DNA of 64,000 bases, from the IMG/VR virus record IMGVR_UViG_3300023179_000098, positions 1 to 64,000 of that record. One strand, 5' to 3'. The stretch is from a virus. Every line of letters starts with the position of its first letter. Position 1 is the first letter of the stretch. Shown here piece by piece: positions 7,634-15,400 of this stretch. The notes beneath the pieces are model-generated. The model did not search any database. It was given only the letters and a program-made list of their open reading frames with translations, and was not told the DNA's origin. Position numbers and translations under genes: made by a program.

Positions 7634-9303
7634 TGAGCATAGCAGAATTTACAAAATCTTTGCGAGATAAAAGTAACAGTGAATTTAATGCTAAAGCTGA
7701 AAAATTACTAAGTGATTTTGTAACTAATGCTACAGAAGCCTTTCAATCAAAAAGTCCTATTAGACGTGCAGGTAGCGTAATTACAGAAGGTAAAGCTGTA
7801 GTAGGTGGCAGAGAAATAGCTTTATCCAGAGAGTTTCGTAGACAAGGCGAGCGACAAGGACGTACTAGGTTAATATTAACCGAAGACGACTTAGTTCAAA
7901 TGTTTAAACTATATAATATTACATCTAGTACTAATCCTATGGTACTATACGCTGTATTTTTAGCTAAAAGATATGGTAAAAAATTAGCTAGACATTTTGA
8001 AGTTTATATGCGAGATGGTTCCATAATTGAACGTGGTAGAAAACCTATAGCTGATGTAATTAATGATCTTGGAGAAAGTGGCAGACAAACCGAAATAGTA
8101 GCAATTAGAGGCTTAAACTTTAGTCATGATAATACTGCTAAACATGTAGCAGAATTTTTACAAGATTGCAAAGCGTTTCCAGGTAAAACTGTAAAAGAAA
8201 TACAAGAAATAATTTTAGGTGACTATGAACGTGGTCACGTATATGCACAAACAACAGGTAGAGCATTAGTAAGTTTAGGCGAACTAGTAGATCAAGAAAA
8301 TATATTAAATAGTATAGTAAAATTATATGAAATAATTGATGAACGTTCGTCCTCACTATCAGAGTTTGACGGAAAATATCAAGAATTACTAGCAAGATGT
8401 AGAAAAGATTTTACTGGTAGTAGACTTGCGATGAACATTCAGTTTCAATTAAAAAGAGTTGATACTGGAAAAGGCAACCAAGATACAGCAGACATTAGTA
8501 AAGGTGTACAGATAGTTAAATTTTTACAAAACTTAATTAAAAATGTAAAATTAACTTCTACTGGAAAAAAATTAATTAGCGACCCTGCTGCTGTTAATTT
8601 ACGAGAATTTGATAAAGCTTTAACTGATTTAAACACTAAACTAACAAAATATCAGCTACAAATAAATAGAGTATTAGCTGGTACTACTGATTCTGAATAT
8701 TTATCAAAACTTCAAACTAGTGATTCTTTAACTAAATATATAACTAATACATTTGATAATATATTTAGAGATAAACCTGTAGTTAATTTAAAAGTTGATA
8801 CTGGCAATAAGCAAATACTAAAAACAGAACCTTTTAAAGTTAAGTTACAAACTACACTAGAAAAAATTAAACCTAAAATTAATAGTTTTAAAAATGATTT
8901 AAAAAAGAATATAGCTGAAATAAAGAAAACCAAAACAGCTAAACTTGAAAGTAGAGCTAGATTTGATAAACAAAGTACTGATTTAATTAGTTTACAGAAC
9001 TTGTTAAATCAAAAATTAATAGAAACAGTTAAGCAAAATATGGGTACTGGAAATGACCGAAATGTGCTTAACTTAAGAACTGGTAGATTTGCTGAAAGTG
9101 TTAGAGTAGATAGATTAAGCGAAAGCAAACTAGGAGCAATAACAGCATTTTATAGTTATATGCGTAATCCTTATGCTACTTTTAGTAGCGGTGGTCAACA
9201 ATCAAGACCTAGTAGTAGAGATCCTAAACTATTAATTTCTAAGTCAATAAGACAAGTAGCTGCGGAATTAATGATTACTAATTTAAGAAGTGTTAATGTA
9301 TGA
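7633..9303 (+). CDS. neck or tail-completion protein with long helical insert
   Basis: A 556-residue protein between the connector and the tail terminator, where HK97-like phages encode head-closure and tail-completion proteins of 100-180 residues. The last 70 residues (NLRTGRFAESVRVDRLSE, then ITAFYSYMRNPYATFS, then SRDPKLLISKSIRQVAAEL) look like the conserved end of phage neck or tail-completion proteins. The first 150 residues are basic and carry RREFR/RRQGERQGR-type stretches. The middle, about 200-450, is Lys-rich and mostly helical, and is unusually long. I infer a virion neck role from position and the C-terminal motif. No enzymatic motif was seen. It overlaps both neighbours (TAATG at the start, ATGA at the end). 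Confidence 0.65.
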   Translation: MSIAEFTKSLRDKSNSEFNAKAEKLLSDFVTNATEAFQSKSPIRRAGSVITEGKAVVGGREIALSREFRRQGERQGRTRLILTEDDLVQMFKLYNITSSTNPMVLYAVFLAKRYGKKLARHFEVYMRDGSIIERGRKPIADVINDLGESGRQTEIVAIRGLNFSHDNTAKHVAEFLQDCKAFPGKTVKEIQEIILGDYERGHVYAQTTGRALVSLGELVDQENILNSIVKLYEIIDERSSSLSEFDGKYQELLARCRKDFTGSRLAMNIQFQLKRVDTGKGNQDTADISKGVQIVKFLQNLIKNVKLTSTGKKLISDPAAVNLREFDKALTDLNTKLTKYQLQINRVLAGTTDSEYLSKLQTSDSLTKYITNTFDNIFRDKPVVNLKVDTGNKQILKTEPFKVKLQTTLEKIKPKINSFKNDLKKNIAEIKKTKTAKLESRARFDKQSTDLISLQNLLNQKLIETVKQNMGTGNDRNVLNLRTGRFAESVRVDRLSESKLGAITAFYSYMRNPYATFSSGGQQSRPSSRDPKLLISKSIRQVAAELMITNLRSVNV

Positions 9304-9743
9304 GTAAACGAACTCAAATTATAACAGCATTAGCCGAAGCGTTTAAAACAATAGATGGCAATACGCCCTATACAACTAATTTACAAAATCAAAGTTTTGC
9401 TAAATTAAAGTTTTGGGATGAAGTAAATGATTTCCCGGCCGTTTACTTGTCGCCTAGTAGTGAAACTCGGGAATATTTACCTGGAGAATTTAAGTGGGGT
9501 TTTTTAAGAGTTTGTGTAAAAGTATATTGTAAAGATGAAGAACTAGCACAACAGCAACTAGAAAGCTTACTTAGTGATCTAGAAATATGTATAGACGCTA
9601 ATCGTAGACTGGTATACGACGCAAATAACAATTACGAAACCACAGAGATTTTAATAGATTCAATAACTACCGATGAAGGGCTACTAACTCCTTATGCTGT
9701 AGGCGAAATCTATTTGCAGGTTCGTTATCAAATTATGAATTAA
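9300..9743 (+). CDS. tail terminator protein, gpU/gp10-like
   Basis: A 147-residue protein starting inside the stop of the previous gene (ATGA) and followed by the tail tube gene. This is the place of the tail terminator in lambda (gpU) and HK97 (gp10). The pattern fits: an N-terminal helix RTQIITALAEAFKTID, a strand with FPAVYLSPSSE, a helix LAQQQLESLLSDLEICID, and a C-terminal strand GEIYLQVRYQI. The protein would cap the tube end once the tape measure has set its length and would join the tail to the head. Confidence 0.75.
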   Translation: MSKRTQIITALAEAFKTIDGNTPYTTNLQNQSFAKLKFWDEVNDFPAVYLSPSSETREYLPGEFKWGFLRVCVKVYCKDEELAQQQLESLLSDLEICIDANRRLVYDANNNYETTEILIDSITTDEGLLTPYAVGEIYLQVRYQIMN

Positions 9744-9784
9744 CAATATTTTATAGCCTAACGCAGATAAATATCTTGTAACAG

Positions 9785-9806
9785 CTAGAAAAATATTTCT
9801 TTCTAG
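9785..9806. other. small hairpin before the tail tube gene
   Basis: CTAGAAA at 9785-9791 pairs with TTTCTAG at 9800-9806 around an 8-base loop, in the 79-base gap before the tube gene. It is followed by an A-run and AAGGAT, the probable ribosome binding site. It could shape initiation of a highly expressed gene. I see no convincing promoter in this gap. Confidence 0.35.
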
Positions 9807-9822
9807 AAAAAAAGGATAGAGT

Positions 9823-11520
9823 ATGTCAGTTAATTTATTACGTAATAGTAAGGTGTTCTTTACTACAAATGTTGAACTTGTAGACCCTAATCGTGGACAA
9901 ATTCAACTAGCCGGTCATACTAATGCAACAACATTTGAAATGCAAGTTTTAGATGACTTAAGTTTTAACCAAACAACAGCAGTAGAAACGATTGCTGTAA
10001 ATGAAGCAGGTACAACACCTATTCGTGGACAGCGACAGTTTAATACTGCACTTAATCCCGTAGATTTTAACTTTAGTACTTATCTGCGCCCAGCAAAAGT
10101 AGGAACTGTTGGCGGTGTAGTTACTAAGGTCACAGCTATTATTGGTGGTCTTGCTTTTCGTAGCTGGGATAGTACTGTAGATGTATTAGATTCCACATTA
10201 CAAACTACTTACAATAATGTTGACGGTATTACTGCAGGTCAAGCAATTGGTAGCGATTACGGGCCTAATACTAATGTTCAAGTAGCTTTACCAGCAGCTA
10301 CAGGAGCAAAACCATTAATTTTAGCACCAATTTTTGGAACTGATAGTACAAAAACAACAACATATGAAAAATTAGTTGGTTTTAGAATTATAAATGGTGG
10401 TGAAGGTTACAGTACTTTAGGTACTGTAGCTGCTACAATTTTTGATCCAGATAGTGGTTCAGAAGGTACTTCTATTACTCTAAATATAGATACAGTATCA
10501 GCAGGAGGCAGTGGATACAAGACAACTTGTGAAGAAGCACATCTATGGAATGCTATGTTTAGCCCTGATCAACCTTATACTAGTGCAGCTAGTTTTACTA
10601 ATCAAGTAAATGGTACAGATGGTGCTTTTAAAGAAGTAGCTACTTACGTAAATACACATCCAGCCAGAGTAGAATTAGGTAAAAGTAATAGTCACCAATT
10701 ACAAAGATTTGGTATGGTTGTAGTATTTGATCAAAATACTTTCTTGCTAGATGATTGTTCTATTACTCAAGCTAGTATTGATTTTGGTATTGATCAAATT
10801 GCTACAATACAGTGGAGTGGTCAAGCCAGAGCTATTCGTAGAATACCCAGTCCTACAATTAATTTTCCAATTAGTGGTGGTGTAACACAAAGTGCTGGTA
10901 CAGGTACATTTACAGCGCCATTAGGTGGCGGAATAAGTTTACTTGGAAACTTTCGTGGAAAAATTACAGATGCTCCATTTATCGCTAATAAACTAAGCAC
11001 AGTTACTTTAGTTCAAAGCATTGGTAGTTTTGGTGGAGCACCTTTCTATACATTTGCTGGTAGTACAACACCTGGTGTTAAAAGCTACACAATTCCATTA
11101 ACAGCAGGTAATATTACGCTACAAAATAATATTACATATTTAACTCCAGCTTATATGGGTGCAGTTAATCAAGCTGTTACTTATTTTACTGGTAGTAGAA
11201 ATGTAACAGGTAGCTTAACAGCTTATTTACGTAGTGGAACTGGTACTAATTATTTTACCGCTGATTTATTCAGTGATTTAGTAGCAAAAATTAATACAGA
11301 TAGTGACCCTGAATTTGCACTACAAGTTGAAATTGGCGGTAGAACTAACGCTACTAGAGTTGAATTAGCAATGCCAGCAGTTGTATTAACAATTCCAACT
11401 GTTAATGCAGAAAGTGTAATTACTAGTGCTATTAACTTTACAGCACAAGGTAGTGATCAAACCAACAAAGTCTTCAATATATTAGAAGATAATGAGATAA
11501 TGATTAAATATTTTGTTTAA
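9823..11520 (+). CDS. major tail (tube) protein with extra domain
   Basis: A 565-residue protein in the tail tube position, between the tail terminator and the chaperone genes. The start (VNLLRNSKVFFTTNVEL) and the phrase TALNPVDFNFSTYLRPAKV suit a tube protein, with conserved C-terminal strands such as TAYLRSGTGTNYFTADLF. Tube proteins are usually 200-350 residues. Here the excess includes a segment at about 186-240 with GGEGYS and AGGSGYK, a GxGY-type motif that also occurs in the fibre protein at 26904. This looks like an added surface domain that would decorate the tube. An efficient AAAGGAT site precedes the ATG, and a hairpin terminator follows. Confidence 0.85.
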   Translation: MSVNLLRNSKVFFTTNVELVDPNRGQIQLAGHTNATTFEMQVLDDLSFNQTTAVETIAVNEAGTTPIRGQRQFNTALNPVDFNFSTYLRPAKVGTVGGVVTKVTAIIGGLAFRSWDSTVDVLDSTLQTTYNNVDGITAGQAIGSDYGPNTNVQVALPAATGAKPLILAPIFGTDSTKTTTYEKLVGFRIINGGEGYSTLGTVAATIFDPDSGSEGTSITLNIDTVSAGGSGYKTTCEEAHLWNAMFSPDQPYTSAASFTNQVNGTDGAFKEVATYVNTHPARVELGKSNSHQLQRFGMVVVFDQNTFLLDDCSITQASIDFGIDQIATIQWSGQARAIRRIPSPTINFPISGGVTQSAGTGTFTAPLGGGISLLGNFRGKITDAPFIANKLSTVTLVQSIGSFGGAPFYTFAGSTTPGVKSYTIPLTAGNITLQNNITYLTPAYMGAVNQAVTYFTGSRNVTGSLTAYLRSGTGTNYFTADLFSDLVAKINTDSDPEFALQVEIGGRTNATRVELAMPAVVLTIPTVNAESVITSAINFTAQGSDQTNKVFNILEDNEIMIKYFV

Positions 11521-11526
11521 TAACCT

Positions 11527-11553
11527 ATACGGCTGGGAAACTAGCCGTATTTT
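11527..11553 (+). terminator. terminator after tail tube gene
   Basis: ATACGGCT at 11527-11534 pairs with AGCCGTAT at 11543-11550, with a possible G-U pair inside, followed by TTT. The U-run is short, so some read-through into the chaperone genes is expected. This would lower their expression relative to the tube protein. Confidence 0.7.
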
Positions 11554-11570
11554 AATATACTTAGATAACA

Positions 11571-11984
11571 ATGTCCGATATTAGTTTAAAAAATTTATTA
11601 GTTCCATCAAAAGCGGTTGAAGTAGAGTTTCCTGGCATGCCTGGATTCTTTATTCATATAGCGTTTTTAGCAAGAGAAACACTTATAAATATTCGCAAGA
11701 AAGCTACTAAAACAACTTTTAAAAATCGTCAACCTCATGAAGAATTAGATGATGAGTTATTTTTACAATTATATGTAGAAAATGCTGTTAAAGGTTGGCG
11801 TGGTTTAAAAATTAGATATTTAGAAGAACTAGCACCAGTTGATGTTAGTAAGCTTGATCCAGAAGATGAATTGAACTATACTACTGAAAATGCTTTATAT
11901 TTGATGAAAAATAGTAATAGCTTTGACAGTTTTATTAGTGAACAGGTAAATGATCTGGGAAACTTTTCCAAGAGCAAATCCTAG
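11571..11984 (+). CDS. tail assembly chaperone, gpG-like
   Basis: A 137-residue protein between tube and tape measure, the invariant place of the tail assembly chaperones. The N-terminus (SLKNLLVPSKAVEVEFPG, then FFIHIAFLARETLINIRKK) resembles gpG-type proteins, and an acidic helical tail follows. Just before its stop there is a GGGAAAC heptamer at 11957-11963 in the correct phase for a -1 slip. The slip leads into the next open frame and a 259-residue G-T type product. The short form and the fusion together would coat the tape measure and recruit tube subunits. No ribosome binding site of note was seen. Confidence 0.88.
   Translation: MSDISLKNLLVPSKAVEVEFPGMPGFFIHIAFLARETLINIRKKATKTTFKNRQPHEELDDELFLQLYVENAVKGWRGLKIRYLEELAPVDVSKLDPEDELNYTTENALYLMKNSNSFDSFISEQVNDLGNFSKSKS
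11957..11963 (+). other. programmed -1 frameshift site GGGAAAC
   Basis: The bases read G GGA AAC in the frame of the upstream chaperone gene, an exact X XXY YYZ slippery heptamer; lambda uses GGGAAAG. The upstream frame stops at 11984 and the -1 frame stays open to 12349. A ribosome slipping here continues as LFQEQILEVEKQ and onwards. The phase agrees with a -1 shift and not with +1. Confidence 0.9.
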
Positions 11985-12349
11985 AAGTAGAAAAACAAGT
12001 TAAAAATTATTTACAAAATCGTCAAGCTGGAATGTCAAAGGAAAAATACTTTGATATGTGCGAACAATTAGGTACAATACCTATTGATAGTGAAATACCA
12101 GTTGAAATAGACGATTTACCATTGCAAGTGCAACAAACATTTAATGTTTATCATATGTTGCAAGATCAATGGGAAGGATTTGCTGGATTATATTTGGGAA
12201 AAAGTTTATTAGGTTTACAAGAGATACTAAAGTTTAATCAGTTAGAAGAAGATGAATACGGTCTTATATTACAGCTATTAAAAATGATAGATATAATAAG
12301 AACTGATATTATTAATACCGAAAGGGAGAAAAAGTCTGCAAAAAAGTAA
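11963..12349 (+). CDS. tail assembly chaperone, frameshift extension (gpT-like)
   Basis: This -1 frame adds about 128 residues to the gpG-like protein through the slippery site at 11957. The first ATG inside it (12032) has no ribosome binding site. The 22 codons before that ATG are open and continuous with the rest, so expression as a fusion is the better reading. The extension is helical and acidic (SKEKYFDMCEQLG, then VQQTFNVYHMLQDQWEGF). In lambda the T part binds the tape measure while the G part binds tube subunits, and the same division is likely here. A gene caller may list only 12032-12349. Confidence 0.82.
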   Translation, partial: LFQEQILEVEKQVKNYLQNRQAGMSKEKYFDMCEQLGTIPIDSEIPVEIDDLPLQVQQTFNVYHMLQDQWEGFAGLYLGKSLLGLQEILKFNQLEEDEYGLILQLLKMIDIIRTDIINTEREKKSAKK

Positions 12350-12370
12350 TATCTTTTGCAGACTTTTTTT
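12331..12370 (+). terminator. strong intrinsic terminator after chaperone genes
   Basis: AAAGTCTGCAAAA at 12331-12343 pairs perfectly over 13 bp with 12354-12366, leaving a 10-base loop, and a run of T continues to 12370. The left arm overlaps the end of the chaperone frame, whose stop lies in the loop. It separates the chaperone transcript from the tape measure, which has its own promoter. Confidence 0.9.
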
Positions 12371-12391
12371 ATTGCTAAAAAAATTTTTTGA

Positions 12392-12420
12392 TTGACATTT
12401 TGTTACCTTTATGGTATAAT
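12392..12420 (+). promoter_or_regulatory. perfect-consensus sigma70 promoter before tape measure
   Basis: TTGACA at 12392-12397 and TATAAT at 12415-12420 are both exact consensus boxes, with the optimal 17-base spacer. The promoter sits between the terminator ending at 12370 and the tape measure ATG at 12465, leaving a leader of about 37 bases with a GGAGTAGG binding site. The spacer closely resembles that of the promoter before 57825. Confidence 0.88.
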
Positions 12421-12464
12421 TGGTTTAATCGTATAATTATATCCGGTAAATACTTGGAGTAGGT

Positions 12465-15400
12465 ATGGCAGGCAATACTATAGACTATAATATTAATGTT
12501 AGTGACAATGGATCAATTGATAAACTAACAAACAAAGCCAAGGAATTTCGTGGCGAAGTCACAAGATTACAAAATATTGCAGGTACCGGCACTAAATCCG
12601 GAGATCAAGCTATGCGCCGTTCTACAGCAGCACCAGGCGGTAGTAATTTAGAAGACTATACCACTGCTGGTGGAGTAACAGGTAGACGTGGGGCAGGTGC
12701 TCGTGATTTTGCAGCTGAATCAAAAGGTGTAGGTGGATTAGTTAGACTATATGCAGAATGGGCAGCAAATATTTATGCTGTAACTGCAGCATTTTCAGCA
12801 TTGCAAGGTGCTATGCAAACTGAAATAATGATTCGTGGTATGCAACAATTAGGAGCAGCTACAGGAACTAGTTTAGTTGGAATGACAAAAGAGTTTGTTG
12901 CAGCAACAGATGGCATGGTAAGTTTTAGAGAAGCAGCAGAGGCTGTTACCAAAGTTACTACCAGTGGTATGGGCAAACAACAAGTTTTAGATATCGCTAC
13001 AGTTGCTAAAGGGGCAAGCCAAGCTTTAGGTTTAAGTATGACTGATGCAGTTAGTAGATTGAGCCGTGGTATTACAAAACTAGAACCAGAACTATTAGAC
13101 GAATTAGGTTTATTTACAAAATTAGATAAAGCCGTTAGCGATTATGCTCGTAGTGTAGGTAAAAGTGAAGGTCAATTAACAGACTTTGAGCGCCGCCAAG
13201 CTTTTGCTAATGCTGTACTAGAAGAAGGTAAGAAAAAATTTAGTGAAATTGCACAAGCAGGTAATCCCTATGATCAATTACTTGCTAATCTTAAAAATGT
13301 GGCTACTGATATATTAAATGTTGTTAATACTATAGTCGGACCAATAGCCAAATTATTGGCAGACAATACTGGTTTAATTACTGCTGCTATAGGTTTATTT
13401 GCCTTAAAAATTGTAGGAAAAGTTTTTCCTGTATTGAGTGATTATAGAGACAAACTAGACACAATTGCTAAAGAAACAAAAGATAGGGCTGCTAAAATTG
13501 CAACAGCTGCTGAAGAGCGTCAAGTTTTTGGTAAAACAGGGTTAGAAGCTAAGGCAGGAATTCCACAAGCAACAGAAGCATTAAAAGCAGCTAAAGCAAG
13601 AGAAGATGCAGCTAGAGAAGAATTAAATTTAACTAATAAACAAAATATGTCTTTAGCAGATAGAACTATTAAAGAACAAAAAATTAATAGTTTAATAAAA
13701 GACAGAATTGCTGCTGAAGTTGCATTAAAAGAAGCTGGTGAAAAAGTGGATAAATTAAGTTCTAGTCCTAGTACTTGGTCTCCTACTGCCGCTATGCAAA
13801 GACAAAGAGCAAAGGATGAAGCAGGTAGAGCCGCAAGAACAGGAATAGTAGCTGATGTTAGTAGAAAATTTGAAACAAAAGGTGTTAGAGAGTCATTTGC
13901 TTCTCTTGGAGATCAAGTTAAAGAAAATGCTGCTGTTTTAGGGGGTTGGGGCAGAGCAACTACTCGTGCAGCAGGTACATTAGCTATATTAGGTCAAGCT
14001 ATTAGTCAAGTAGGTAGTTTTATATTTAGTAAATTACTAGGTCCAATAAGTGCAATAATTACTGTATATGAGATACTTAATGCATTATTTGATAGTAATG
14101 CTAAAGAAATGAGAAAGTTAAACGATAGTTTAGACCAACTTAGTGATGCTACAAAAACTGCTCTAGATACTAATGAAAAATTTAAAAATAGTATGAGCAT
14201 AGATGCAGTACTTGCATATGCTAATACTTTAAAAGGTTTAGATGAAAATATACAAAATGTAGTTAAAAGCTTTAAAGATACTAAAAAAGCAGAAGGTTGG
14301 TGGAATACTGTTATTAATGTTTTAAAAGATATAACACCTGGATTTGATAGTGTAGAAGAAGCAACTAGTGAAGGTTTAGGTAAAGCATTAAGCGCTGGAT
14401 TAAATAATATTAAATCTGAACCTTTAAAACAACAGTTAACACAAAAATATAAAGATATATTAAAGATAGATAGCAAAACTCCATTAACAGCTAAAACTAT
14501 GGAAGATGCTTTAAATAAATTAGATGGTTTTGGCAAAAAATCAGCAGCAGAATATCAAAAAGCTCTAGATGATCTATCTATAGCACAAAGCGAAGCAAAT
14601 AAGCAAGTACAGGAATATGCACTATATTTACGTGGATTAACTGATGCAGGAGATCTAGCAACTAAAAGTACCCAAAGCTTTATGAATAGCTTAAAAGATA
14701 GTAGTCCAATGGGTCAAATGCTTCAAAATAACATAAAATATTTAACACAATTAAATAGTGCACTATCTTCTTCAGATTTTAAATCGCAAGCAGCTGCAAT
14801 GGATGCTATTTCTAGAGTAGATTTTGCTGGTACATTTGGTGCTGGAGCAGTTGAAGCGGCTAGATTAAGTGATGAATTTCAAGAACAAAAACCTTTAATT
14901 GATGCTGTTAACGCATCTTTGCAAGACCAAAAGAAAACATTAGAAGAGCTTCAACAAGGTAGAAAAAATGAGTGGTATCAATTTGGACCCGAAACTAAGG
15001 AAGGTGCTGCTGAAAGAAAAGCAAAAATCGCAGAAACTCAAAGTGTTATAGATGCTCAAGAGCGGATAATAAATCAGTTTGAAACTAGATTTAGAGAAAT
15101 GGCAAAAAGAATTACTGAAATTACTGGTCAAGCAGCTAGTCAAATGGCAGAAATAGCTTTAAATAAACATAGGATAGAATTAGCAAAAATAAAAAATGAT
15201 CTGGAAAGATTTGGATTAGGCTTAGTACCAGTAAAAACTGAATCTAATTTGCGTGCACAAGCCCAACTAGAGAAACAATCAATTCGTTTAGAGGCTCAGC
15301 TTGTTAATTCTCAAAATGATTTAGCTAATAGTTTAGACAGATTACGTATTGAAATTGAGCTGCAGCGTACTGAAGATAAAATACGCGCTCTTGAAGCCAA

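Noticed and set aside
9744-9822. Promoter in the gap before the tail tube gene
   Set aside because: No pair of boxes with acceptable spacing was found; only a small hairpin and a ribosome binding site are visible.
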